A stretch of 64,000 nucleotides of DNA, from NCBI GenBank assembly GCA_018806915.1, contig JAGKQI010000096.1, positions 1,302,001 to 1,366,000 on the forward strand, written 5' to 3'. This stretch comes from Phytophthora colocasiae (taxonomy: Eukaryota; Oomycota; Peronosporomycetes; Peronosporales; Peronosporaceae). This document shows positions 31,359-41,092 of this stretch, piece after piece. The notes under the pieces are model-generated. The model was not told where the DNA came from and searched no databases. It was given only the letters and a program-made list of their open reading frames with translations. Numbering within the stretch: the first letter of the stretch is position 1; each line of letters opens with the position of its first letter. The translations under genes and the position numbers were made by a program.

Positions 31359-31874
31359 TTACCAGTGCTCATGGAGCTGCTGGTCATCGGTGCTTGCCAC
31401 GTAGTTACCCACCAATACTCGAATTTTCTTGGCTAGGTCTCCCAGCGCTTCATAGGAGTCCTCCACGGGTTGCAGGCCTTTCCAGCCAACCAGGATCTCA
31501 AAGTCGTTGATGTCGTTATTCCACTTATGTTCCTTCAGCTGATCCACAGCAAGCACAATGCCCTGCGAGGACACATGCTCCAGCAGTTCGTCCGTCACAT
31601 CCAGACTGTCATCAGAGTAGAATTTTAGTCTCGAAGCATGCACGTCCGATTCATCACCGGTCACCAAATGCTGCACTCGGAATGAATGTTTGTCCGCACG
31701 GGTGACTCGGTACGGTCCTACCCACATCACTTGTAGCTTGTTGCCATGTTTTTCATCCACTCGGGATCGGAGGACATAGTCGCCCACTGAGAAGTTCACC
31801 AGGTTCTCCCCACGCTCACGCTTTTTGTTCAGGAGTCTCTGCTTCAGACGTTTGTCCTCCACTGCGCAGTGCAT
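31359..31874 (-). pseudogene. Left copy: integrase C-terminal SH3-like region plus chromodomain
   Basis: An open frame of 171 codons. The GPY/F-type integrase tail reads VGDYVLRSRV ... VMWVGPYRVTRA. A chromodomain follows (GIVLAVDQLKEHKW, FEILVGWKGL, EDSYEAL). It lies in the same frame as the preceding integrase segment but is separated from it by a TAG at 31917-31919. Chromodomain-bearing gypsy elements (chromoviruses) use this module to choose heterochromatic targets. Confidence 0.75.
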
Positions 31875-31916
31875 CGAATGTATACTCTCTCTGAGGTTTG
31901 CTAAGTAGCCGTCAAT

Positions 31917-33683
31917 CTAAGCACTGACAGGAACCGTTTGTAGACGGCGGTCATCGGACACGTAAAACTCACTCAGGGGTGTTGGATTCTCCAAACCGGT
32001 AAACAGCTCGAGTGGAGAGTGATTATCCAGTGATGGCACCGCGGTGTGGTTCAGGCTTGACTGCACCAGCGGTACGAGATACACCCAGTCCTTAGTGCTT
32101 ATCCTGTACTCCAATGTCATGGCGCGGATGACTTGCAATATGTCACGGTTAATCCTTTCAATCGAGCCGTTCACCCATGGACTGTAAGCTGGCGTAAAGG
32201 TTTGCTGTGTACGCCACTACTTCATTCTTGAAGTGGGTTCCTTGGTCTGAAACCCAGGAAGGTGGTATTCCAAAACGAGAATGCCATGCCAGCAGAGCCT
32301 CAACCACAACTGGACTCTCCGCTGAATCCGCCACCACTAGTTCGCAGTAGTGTGTCGCGTGGTCCTTTAGTGCGAGGATGTAGCAGCTCGATCCATAGCT
32401 AGGTCCCAGGAACAGGAAATCAAAATGTAGCATCTTGTTTCGCTCTCTGCAATCAATCAACTCTCCCCACGGTCTTGGGATAATTTTCCCCCCTCGGGAA
32501 TGCAGACAGAGCAAACAGTCATTCACGAACTTCGCCACAATCTTCCGGAGATGTTCGATCGAAAACAAACGCTGGAGGTGGGCGACCATGGCTTGCTGGC
32601 CGCGGTGCCCTTGAACTCCACAGTGCGCCACAATGCAGAGTCTTCGGATAAAGTCTGAGGCCTCCGACGGCACCCAAATGCAATTGCCCACAGTGAAAAC
32701 ACCCTCGTCCGAACGCACAGCACGTGCTGGAGGTTGGTACGTGGACTGTAAATCCATAATCTCAGCAAACGTAGGCCACACGAAGTTGTCAGCATCTAAA
32801 GGCCGTAGCTCGGTACGTTGACGAGGTTGTCGACGTCTGATTGTCTTGAGTCTCGTCGAAATGGCTGTGGGAACATGGTTGCTCGCCCACCGAGAAGCCA
32901 TGTCAGCACAGACATTGTCAGGTCAGGGTACATGCTCCACAATATATTGAAAGCCCATCAGTTTCATTGACCAGCGTAGCAACTTGCCCTTTACATGTTT
33001 CTTGACACTTTCGTCAGGCGCGAACACATGCACCAGATTGCGGTGGTCACAGAACATTCGGAATGGTTGAGGGCGAAGAAGGAGGTAGTCAAGCTTCTCA
33101 CAAGCAATGACTATAGGTAAAGCCTCCTTCTCGATCACGGTCCAATTCAACTGGCTGCCTGTGAAAGTGCCACTCATGCATGTGAGCAACGTGTGCTGCT
33201 GCTCCGTTACCGGGATCTTCGAGTCAAACTTAACCACCTGAGTGACGATCACAGACCAACCGATGTCACTGGCATCCGTGAACAAGCAGGTAGTGGCTTC
33301 GTCGTTGGTATATGCTAGAGTAGCTGCAGTCGCTAAACTGTCCTTGACACGATCGAAAGCTTCACGTTCTCCATCGCTAAGTTCAATTTTAATCCCGGCA
33401 GCCACTCGCTTCGTCCGTTTAGTGGCTGCGAGTGCTGCGTCAAGACAGCTCTGCAACGGCTTGACTTGGCGAGCGAAATCAACAATTCTTTCCCGCATCC
33501 AGTTTATAGCACACACAAACTGCTGGAGTTCCCCGGCTGTGGTGGGGTACGGTATGGCACGTAGTGTCTTGATCCGCTCAGGGTCATGACGGACACCATG
33601 TCCATCAATGAGTTTTCCACACCACTTGACTTCGGTCTGGTAGAGACTGGTCTTCTTGGCACTCAGTTTAAGACCAAACTGAT
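31917..33683 (-). pseudogene. Left copy: RT connection, RNase H and integrase, with several breaks
   Basis: RNase H residues are visible (FTDASDIGW, the Glu of VIEKEALPIV, CDHRNLVHVF). Integrase has an HHCC-like finger (HCGVQGHRG ... CLLC) and DDE acids (HFDFLFLG, VSDQGTHFKNE, GSIERINRD). Relative to the right copy this one has a nonsense TGA near 32923, a missing 3-bp near 32969 and a 20-bp deletion at about 32215. The deletion removes part of the block between the second Asp and the Glu and shifts the frame. Confidence 0.75.
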
Positions 33684-34142
33684 TTAGTAGAGAAAAAACT
33701 CAGCGAGTTTCTCGAGATACGTCTCAATGTTGTCTGCGTAGAGAAGAAGGTCATCAATCGAGATCAATAAATGTTTGTACAGCAAGCTGCTGAAACATTC
33801 CTCCATTGTCTTCTGGAAGTGAATGGCAGCGTCACTGCACCCTTGGGGAACTCTACGCGGTGTGAAGATCTTCTCATCTGTCATGTACGAGAACCATTCT
33901 TGACACAACTCAGCTAAAGGCAACTGCCAGAATCCTTTAAGGAAATCAAATAATCCAAAGTGTTTCATTCCATTCGCGTGCTCCACCACTAACGAAAGAA
34001 TAGGCATTACTGCCGCCATGATGTTTGTCTGAGCGTTCGCAAGCCTGTAGTCCACTGTCTGCCGCAAGTCCAGAAGCTCAGATGATTTCTTGACTGGGAG
34101 CACAGGGCTCGACCAACGGCTCTTCGGGTTCTCGTACACGAG
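33684..34142 (-). pseudogene. Left copy: reverse transcriptase fragment
   Basis: The sequence begins directly after the TGA that ends Gag-protease. It reads NPKSRWSSPVLPVKK, LFDFLKGFWQLPL, FTPRRVPQGCSDA and the catalytic region LLISIDDLLLYADN. The ~20-30 residues normally found between the protease end and SRW.SP are missing. The frame ends at a TAA (33684-33686) because of a missing base in the six-base A-run at 33693-33698 (plus strand); the proper frame continues into the next segment. Confidence 0.75.
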
Positions 34143-35744
34143 TCATTTCGTTGGTCGAGCCCCATCCTGCAACTTCACTTCCAGCGGAGGGACATTAGCT
34201 GGTGGATCCGCTCGTAGCTCCAGTCGCCAAACATCGTACGCATGTACAATGGTACGTAATTGCTCCACGTGAGTAAGCGGGAATCCACAATCAACAGCTC
34301 GATCAATTAATCTTTCCATCGCTGCAAAAATGTCGTCATCTCCACTCGAAGAACGCCCATCAACATGTACAGGCATCTCATCAGCTTCCAGCTGGATCGG
34401 ATCACCTGCCAGCTCGTCGTCCCCACGGCAAGCCAATTGTTCAAGTTGACGGTCAACATTAATCCCCAACAGCGTTAGAAGGTCATTGCCTACGATAAAC
34501 TCGTCATCGTCACAGTCTACCACAAGCACTTCCACGAGATTCATCGGCTCAACAGGTCCCACTGCTGTGTGGATCCGCACTTGGAGCAGTGCCTTCTGAG
34601 CTGCTGTCACCTTCTTGTCCCCAAAAGTTTGATTCTCGATTGGGGTTGCAAGTTGCTCAACTTGTATATTTGGATCCAATGTCAATAGATGTTCCCAGTG
34701 CGATCGGCCAATAACAGTATGGTCAGAGCCACTATCCAGACAATACGGGAGCTCCAGTATTCCATTCAGTAGAACAATTCGATCTGCAGTTGGCACGAGT
34801 TGACCAAGCCGCTTTGTCTTGGTCTTCTTGGCTTTCCGCGCATTGCGAAAGCGCTTTATTAGCTCAGCCTTCTCGTCTTCGGTTGCACTCGGACACTCAC
34901 GTAGCCAGTGCAGCTCGTCACATTTTGGGCACGGTCCTGGTGGTGGTCTCGGCGTTTTAGGCTTTGCACCTTCTCCAGAATGGGTCTTTGGGCCCGACTT
35001 GCCCTTCGCTTGAGCTGCTGGCTGATTCTGCTTGTCTTTTGGTTTAGGCAGCTGCTTGGATTTCGGTTTATTCTCATGCCCCGAAGCTTCGCTTTTCTGA
35101 GTCTTCAGACGCAGGTATTGCCTCTCAAGCTCCGTCGCTTTCTCGACGATGAGTCGGAACAGCACCTTGGGGTCTTTTTCAGCTTCAGCATGCGTGTAAC
35201 GGATAGACTGCTTCACCTCTTCCTTCAGCATGGGGGGTTTTAGCGATGAAATCAGCCGCTTACACTTCTCTCGCGTACCACGCTCGAGACTGAAGCACTC
35301 GGTCAATCCATTGTCAGCGACTATAGACTGGAAGCACCTGAAGTAGTCCACGATGCGAGCTGTAACATCACTCTCTGCCAGGTTCATCTTCAGGTCCTTC
35401 TTGAAGAGCTGTTTGATGTCCGGCAGCGCCTTATTCTTAACGCTCCCCACGATGTGCTCAATTTCAGCGAGCAGCATTCCTTCAGTGACATCCGCAGTGT
35501 TCACATTCAGCTGGAACTCGCAGAAGTCCGCGTCGAACGAGTCCTTGATCTGCTCGACCACAGCGTGGTAATCCTCACCAGTAACTCTGCATCGGTTGCG
35601 GAGCTTCGTCTCGTAGTCTCGACGCTCCTTCTTCCATCGCACAAGTGCCTCGTGCGAGATAGACTTGATCTTGGGCGGTAGTACCAGCAGGAATACCGGT
35701 ACGGTACCGGTATCTGGTTCACCGTTTCTTCCAGCACGCATCAT
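34143..35744 (-). CDS. Left copy: Gag plus aspartic protease
   Basis: An intact 533-codon frame. The Gag capsid-like helical region is followed by a Lys/Pro-rich linker, a zinc knuckle of the form C-x2-C-x3-H-x4-C (CPKCDELHWLREC) and an aspartic protease with LPYCLDSGSDHTVIG as the active site. It ends with PPLEVKLQDGARPTK and a TGA at the boundary with reverse transcriptase. The start at 35744 is the first ATG of the frame. This copy retains the base that the right copy lost after the zinc knuckle. Confidence 0.8.
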   Translation of the reverse strand: MMRAGRNGEPDTGTVPVFLLVLPPKIKSISHEALVRWKKERRDYETKLRNRCRVTGEDYHAVVEQIKDSFDADFCEFQLNVNTADVTEGMLLAEIEHIVGSVKNKALPDIKQLFKKDLKMNLAESDVTARIVDYFRCFQSIVADNGLTECFSLERGTREKCKRLISSLKPPMLKEEVKQSIRYTHAEAEKDPKVLFRLIVEKATELERQYLRLKTQKSEASGHENKPKSKQLPKPKDKQNQPAAQAKGKSGPKTHSGEGAKPKTPRPPPGPCPKCDELHWLRECPSATEDEKAELIKRFRNARKAKKTKTKRLGQLVPTADRIVLLNGILELPYCLDSGSDHTVIGRSHWEHLLTLDPNIQVEQLATPIENQTFGDKKVTAAQKALLQVRIHTAVGPVEPMNLVEVLVVDCDDDEFIVGNDLLTLLGINVDRQLEQLACRGDDELAGDPIQLEADEMPVHVDGRSSSGDDDIFAAMERLIDRAVDCGFPLTHVEQLRTIVHAYDVWRLELRADPPANVPPLEVKLQDGARPTK

Positions 35745-35889
35745 CTTGAAGTAGTCGCACCGGATTCCGGTGTAATGAAAGTCGCTTGTCAGTCGAAGTG
35801 TAGACGAACAGCGATGGGTAGCTTCAACGTCACTGGACGCACGTCGTTGAGTGGCGCACGAACAGTGGAAATTCCACTAAAGAATTCTT

Positions 35890-36329
35890 TATAGTATAGC
35901 CCGGGAGTTTGAAGCCAAACGTAGGAGTTGAACACACAGCAATGCGGGGACCAACCCGCACGGAAGAAGAGGCCTAGTGTATTCAACTTGGTAAAATGAA
36001 GAGTGAGCAGGATCATGGGTCTGACGCTAGCCAGCCCGTTCCTAGCTCAGCTACTGCTTGCCACTTGATCAGAGCGACAGGCAGCAGTAGAAAGTGGACA
36101 CGTATAACAGAAAAGGAAACATGCAGTAGGCTCTACAAATTCCTAGTACAGGACACGAGGACACTGGCTGTCGAAGTGTCTGTGCTGTCGTCAGCCTGCA
36201 GGCGTCAGACACCTAAGATTTCCACCCATTGTCCTTCAGCAACTGAGCCTTGGACGCATCTGGGTAGGCTGCCCAAGTTCCGGCTCTAACTGCAAGTGAA
36301 ACCAAGGTGGAAAACCACAGTTCACTACA
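35890..36329 (-). repeat. Middle LTR shared by both copies
   Basis: 440 bp, serving as 5' LTR for the left copy and 3' LTR for the right copy. It has no flanking duplication. On its right it joins directly to truncated pol sequence of the right copy. Confidence 0.9.
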
Positions 36330-36610
36330 CAGACATCCAGACTGTCATCAGAGTAGAATTTTAGTCTCGAAGCATGCACGTCCGATTCATCACCGGTCAC
36401 CAAATGCTGCACTCGGAATGAATGTTTGTCCGCACGGGTGACTCGGTACGGTCCTACCCACATCACTTGTAGCTTGTTGCCATGTTTTTCATCCACTCGG
36501 GATCGGAGGACATAGTCGCCCACTGAGAAGTTCACCAGGTTCTCCCCACGCTCACGCTTTTTGTTCAGGAGTCTCTGCTTCAGACGTTTGTCCTCCACTG
36601 CGCAGTGCAT
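36330..36610 (-). pseudogene. Right copy: truncated integrase C-terminus running into the middle LTR
   Basis: The frame carries the integrase SH3-like tail up to YSDDSLDV and then, through a 707-bp deletion joint at 36332/36333, continues into LTR sequence to a stop at 36236. The chromodomain present in the left copy is absent here. Confidence 0.75.
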
Positions 36611-36652
36611 CGAATGTATACTCTCTCTGAGGTTTGCTAAGTAGCCGTCAAT

Positions 36653-38440
36653 CTAAGCACTGACAGGAACCGTTTGTAGACGGCGGTCATCGGACACGTA
36701 AAACTCACTCAGGGGTGTTGGATTCTCCAAACCGGTAAACAGCTCGAGTGGAGAGTGATTATCCAGTGATGGCACCGCGGTGTGGTTCAGGCTTGACTGC
36801 ACCAGCGGTACGAGATACACCCAGTCCTTAGTGCTTATCCTGTACTCCAATGTCATGGCGCGGATGACTTGCAATATGTCACGGTTAATCCTTTCAATCG
36901 AGCCGTTCACCCATGGACTGTAAGCTGGCGTAAAGGTTTGCTGTGTACGCAGCCTGCGACTCAATTCCGCCACTACTTCATTCTTGAAGTGGGTTCCTTG
37001 GTCTGAAACCCAGGAAGGTGGTATTCCAAAACGAGAATGCCATGCCAGCAGAGCCTCAACCACAACTGGACTCTCCGCTGAATCCGCCACCACTAGTTCG
37101 CAGTAGTGTGTCGCGTTGTCCTTTAGTGCGAGGATGTAGCAGCTCGATCCATAGCTAGGTCCCAGGAACAGGAAATCAAAATGTAGCATCTTGTTTCGCT
37201 CTCTGCAATCAATCAACTCTCCCCACGGTCTTGGGATAATTTTCCCCCCTCGGGAATGCAGACAGAGCAAACAGTCATTCACGAACTTCGCCACAATCTT
37301 CCGGAGATGTTCGATCGAAAACAAACGCTGGAGGTGGGCGACCATGGCTTGCTGGCCGCGGTGCCCTTGAACTCCACAGTGCGCCACAATGCAGAGTCTT
37401 CGGATAAAGTCTGAGGCCTCCGACGGCACCCAAATGCAATTGCCCACAGTGAAAACACCCTCGTCCGAACGCACAGCACGTGCTGGAGGTTGGTACGTGG
37501 ACTGTAAATCCATAATCTCAGCAAACGTAGGCCACACGAAGTTGTCAGCATCTAAAGGCCGTAGCTCGGTACGTTGACGAGGTTGTCGACGTCTGATTGT
37601 CTTGAGTCTCGTCGAAATGGCTGTGGGAACATGGTTGCCTGCCCACCGAGAAGCCATGTCAGCCCAGACATTGTCAGGTCCGGGGACATGCTCCACAATA
37701 TATTGAAAGCCCATCAGTTTTTTCATTGACCAGCGTAGCAACTTGCCCTTTACATGTTTCTTGACACTTTCGTCAGGCGCGAACACATGCACCAGATTGC
37801 GGTGGTCACAGAACATTCGGAATGGTTGAGGGCGAAGAAGGAGGTAGTCAAGCTTCTCACAAGCAATGACTATAGGTAAAGCCTCCTTCTCGATCACGGT
37901 CCAATTCAACTGGCTGCCTGTGAAAGTGCCACTCATGCATGTGAGCAACGTGTGCTGCTGCTCCGTTACCGGGATCTTCGAGTCAAACTTAACCACCTGA
38001 GTGACGATCACAGCCCAACCGATGTCACTGGCATCCGTGAACAAGCAGGTAGTGGCTTCGTCGTTGGTATATGCTAGAGTAGCTGCAGTCGCTAAACTGT
38101 CCTTGACACGATCGAAAGCTTCACGTTCTTCATCGCTAAGTTCAATTTTAATCCCGGCAGCCACTCGCTTCGTCCGTTTAGTGGCTGCGAGTGCTGCGTC
38201 AAGACAGCTCTGCAACGGCTTGACTTGGCGAGCGAAATCAACAATACTTTCCCGCATCCAGTTTATAGCACACACAAACTGCTGGAGTTCCCCGGCTGTG
38301 GTGGGGTACGGTATGGCACGTAGTGTCTTGATCCGCTCAGGGTCATGACGGACACCATGTCCATCAATGAGTTTTCCACACCACTTGACTTCGGTCTGGT
38401 AGAGACTGGTCTTCTTGGCACTCAGTTTAAGACCAAACTG
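36653..38440 (-). CDS. Right copy: RT connection, RNase H and integrase, uninterrupted
   Basis: A 540-codon frame from 38275 (open further, to about 38440) down to a TAG at 36653-36655. RNase H acids (FTDASDIGW, VIEKEAL, CDHRNLV), the integrase zinc finger and all three DDE residues are present, including the segment lost from the left copy (AELSRRLRTQQTFTPAYSPW). The better preserved of the two pol segments. It still lacks its own start because upstream RT is in another frame. Confidence 0.8.
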   Translation of the reverse strand, partial: QFGLKLSAKKTSLYQTEVKWCGKLIDGHGVRHDPERIKTLRAIPYPTTAGELQQFVCAINWMRESIVDFARQVKPLQSCLDAALAATKRTKRVAAGIKIELSDEEREAFDRVKDSLATAATLAYTNDEATTCLFTDASDIGWAVIVTQVVKFDSKIPVTEQQHTLLTCMSGTFTGSQLNWTVIEKEALPIVIACEKLDYLLLRPQPFRMFCDHRNLVHVFAPDESVKKHVKGKLLRWSMKKLMGFQYIVEHVPGPDNVWADMASRWAGNHVPTAISTRLKTIRRRQPRQRTELRPLDADNFVWPTFAEIMDLQSTYQPPARAVRSDEGVFTVGNCIWVPSEASDFIRRLCIVAHCGVQGHRGQQAMVAHLQRLFSIEHLRKIVAKFVNDCLLCLHSRGGKIIPRPWGELIDCRERNKMLHFDFLFLGPSYGSSCYILALKDNATHYCELVVADSAESPVVVEALLAWHSRFGIPPSWVSDQGTHFKNEVVAELSRRLRTQQTFTPAYSPWVNGSIERINRDILQVIRAMTLEYRISTKDWVYLVPLVQSSLNHTAVPSLDNHSPLELFTGLENPTPLSEFYVSDDRRLQTVPVSA

Positions 38441-38442
38441 AT

Positions 38443-38901
38443 TTAGTAGAGAAAAAACTCAGCGAGTTTCTCGAGATACGTCTCAATGTTGTCTGCGTAG
38501 AGAAGAAGGTCATCAATCGAGATCAATAAATGTTTGTACAGCAAGCTGCTGAAACATTCCTCCATTGTCTTCTGGAAGTGAATGGCAGCGTCACTGCACC
38601 CTTGGGGAACTCTACGCGGTGTGAAGATCTTCTCATCTGTCATGTACGAGAACCATTCTTGACACAACTCAGCTAAAGGCAACTGCCAGAATCCTTTAAG
38701 GAAATCAAATAATCCAAAGTGTTTCATTCCATTCGCGTGCTCCACCACTAACGAAAGAATAGGCATTACTGCCGCCATGATGTTTGTCTGAGCGTTCGCA
38801 AGCCTGTAGTCCACTGTCTGCCGCAAGTCCAGAAGCTCAGATGATTTCTTGACTGGGAGCACAGGGCTCGACCAACGGCTCTTCGGGTTCTCGTACACGA
38901 G
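38443..38901 (-). pseudogene. Right copy: reverse transcriptase fragment
   Basis: Identical in extent and lesions to the left copy's fragment. It follows an in-frame TGA (38902-38904), lacks the usual N-terminal RT segment and ends by frameshift in the same A-run at 38452-38457. Confidence 0.75.
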
Positions 38902-40502
38902 TCATTTCGTTGGTCGAGCCCCATCCTGCAACTTCACTTCCAGCGGAGGGACATTAGCTGGTGGATCCGCTCGTAGCTCCAGTCGCCAAACATCGTACGC
39001 ATGTACAATGGTACGTAATTGCTCCACGTGAGTAAGCGGGAATCCACAATCAACAGCTCGATCAATTAATCTTTCCATCGCTGCAAAAATGTCGTCATCT
39101 CCACTCGAAGAACGCCCATCAACATGTACAGGCATCTCATCAGCTTCCAGCTGGATCGGATCACCTGCCAGCTCGTCGTCCCCACGGCAAGCCAATTGTT
39201 CAAGTTGACGGTCAACATTAATCCCCAACAGCGTTAGAAGGTCATTGCCTACGATAAACTCGTCATCGTCACAGTCTACCACAAGCACTTCCACGAGATT
39301 CATCGGCTCAACAGGTCCCACTGCTGTGTGGATCCGCACTTGGAGCAGTGCCTTCTGAGCTGCTGTCACCTTCTTGTCCCCAAAAGTTTGATTCTCGATT
39401 GGGGTTGCAAGTTGCTCAACTTGTATATTTGGATCCAATGTCAATAGATGTTCCCAGTGCGATCGGCCAATAACAGTATGGTCAGAGCCACTATCCAGAC
39501 AATACGGGAGCTCCAGTATTCCATTCAGTAGAACAATTCGATCTGCAGTTGGCACGAGTTGACCAAGCCGCTTTGTCTTGGTCTTCTTGGCTTTCCGCAC
39601 TTGCGAAAGCGCTTTATTAGCTCAGCCTTCTCGTCTTCGGTTGCACTCGGACACTCACGTAGCCAGTGCAGCTCGTCACATTTTGGGCACGGTCCTGGTG
39701 GTGGTCTCGGCGTTTTAGGCTTTGCACCTTCTCCAGAATGGGTCTTTGGGCCCGACTTGCCCTTCGCTTGAGCTGCTGGCTGATTCTGCTTGTCTTTTGG
39801 TTTAGGCAGCTGCTTGGATTTCGGTTTATTCTCATGCCCCGAAGCTTCGCTTTTCTGAGTCTTCAGACGCAGGTATTGCCTCTCAAGCTCCGTCGCTTTC
39901 TCGACGATGAGTCGGAACAGCACCTTGGGGTCTTTTTCAGCTTCAGCATGCGTGTAACGGATAGACTGCTTCACCTCTTCCTTCAGCATGGGGGGTTTTA
40001 GCGATGAAATCAGCCGCTTACACTTCTCTCGCGTACCACGCTCGAGACTGAAGCACTCGGTCAATCCATTGTCAGCGACTATAGACTGGAAGCACCTGAA
40101 GTAGTCCACGATGCGAGCTGTAACATCACTCTCTGCCAGGTTCATCTTCAGGTCCTTCTTGAAGAGCTGTTTGATGTCCGGCAGCGCCTTATTCTTAACG
40201 CTCCCCACGATGTGCTCAATTTCAGCGAGCAGCATTCCTTCAGTGACATCCGCAGTGTTCACATTCAGCTGGAACTCGCAGAAGTCCGCGTCGAACGAGT
40301 CCTTGATCTGCTCGACCACAGCGTGGTAATCCTCACCAGTAACTCTGCATCGGTTGCGGAGCTTCGTCTCGTAGTCTCGACGCTCCTTCTTCCATCGCAC
40401 AAGTGCCTCGTGCGAGATAGACTTGATCTTGGGCGGTAGTACCGGCAGGAATACCGGTACGGTACCGGTATCTGGTTCACCGTTTCTTCCAGCACGCATC
40501 AT
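38902..40502 (-). pseudogene. Right copy: Gag and protease split by a one-base deletion
   Basis: Gag runs from 40502 and terminates at 39525. The protease segment is open from 39600 to 38902. The frame breaks at about 39597 (plus strand CGCACTTGCG versus CGCGCATTGCG in the left copy), just after the zinc knuckle. The protease motif LDSGSDHTVIG is retained in the second segment. All else matches the left copy closely. Confidence 0.8.
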
Positions 40503-40647
40503 CTTGAAGTAGTCGCACCGGATTCCGGTGTAATGAAAGTCGCTTGTCAGTCGAAGTGTAGACGAACAGCGATGGGTAGCTTCAACGTCACTGGACGCAC
40601 GTCGTTGAGTGGCGCACGAACAGTGGAAATTCCACTAAAGAATTCTT

Positions 40648-41087
40648 TATAGTATAGCCCGGGAGTTTGAAGCCAAACGTAGGAGTTGAACACACAGCAA
40701 TGCGGGGACCAACCCGCACGGAAGAAGAGGCCTAGTGTATTCAACTTGGTAAAATGAAGAGTGAGCAGGATCATGGGTCTGACGCTAGCCAGCCCGTTCC
40801 TAGCTCAGCTACTGCTTGCCACTTGATCAGAGCGACAGGCAGCAGTAGAAAGTGGACACGTATAACAGAAAAGGAAACATGCAGTAGGCTCTACAAATTC
40901 CTAGTACAGGACACGAGGACACTGGCTGTCGAAGTGTCTGTGCTGTCGTCAGCCTGCAGGCGTCAGACACCTAAGATTTCCACCCATTGTCCTTCAGCAA
41001 CTGAGCCTTGGACGCATCTGGGTAGGCTGCCCAAGTTCCGGCTCTAACTGCAAGTGAAACCAAGGTGGAAAACCACAGTTCACTACA
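40648..41087 (-). repeat. Right LTR (5' LTR of right copy)
   Basis: 440 bp, apparently identical to the middle LTR. It abuts the right CCCTC duplication, after which the host transposase ORF resumes. Confidence 0.9.
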
Positions 41088-41092
41088 CCCTC
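41088..41092. repeat. Right target-site duplication of LTR array (CCCTC)
   Basis: Partner of 30442-30446. The transposase frame continues in phase right after it. Confidence 0.8.

Larger units (their letters stand above)
30447..41087 (-). mobile_element. Tandem Ty3/gypsy (chromovirus) LTR retrotransposon array: LTR-internal-LTR-internal-LTR
   Basis: Three 440-bp LTRs (30447-30886, 35890-36329, 40648-41087) separate two internal regions of 5003 and 4318 bp, all in minus orientation. The middle LTR is shared. One 5-bp duplication (CCCTC) brackets the whole array and none brackets the middle LTR, so one insertion later became a tandem. Internal regions encode Gag with a zinc knuckle, aspartic protease, reverse transcriptase, RNase H, integrase and a C-terminal chromodomain, all interrupted. 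The length difference is fully explained by a 707-bp deletion in the right copy, 20-bp and 3-bp deletions in the left copy and a 1-bp deletion in the right copy. LTRs are almost identical (one visible difference, in the left LTR), so the insertion is young. Confidence 0.92.

Noticed and set aside
34143..34145. Possible UGA-C stop-codon readthrough between Gag-protease and RT
   Set aside because: The residues normally found between the protease end and the SRW.SP block of RT are missing, so a shared deletion explains the stop better than programmed readthrough.
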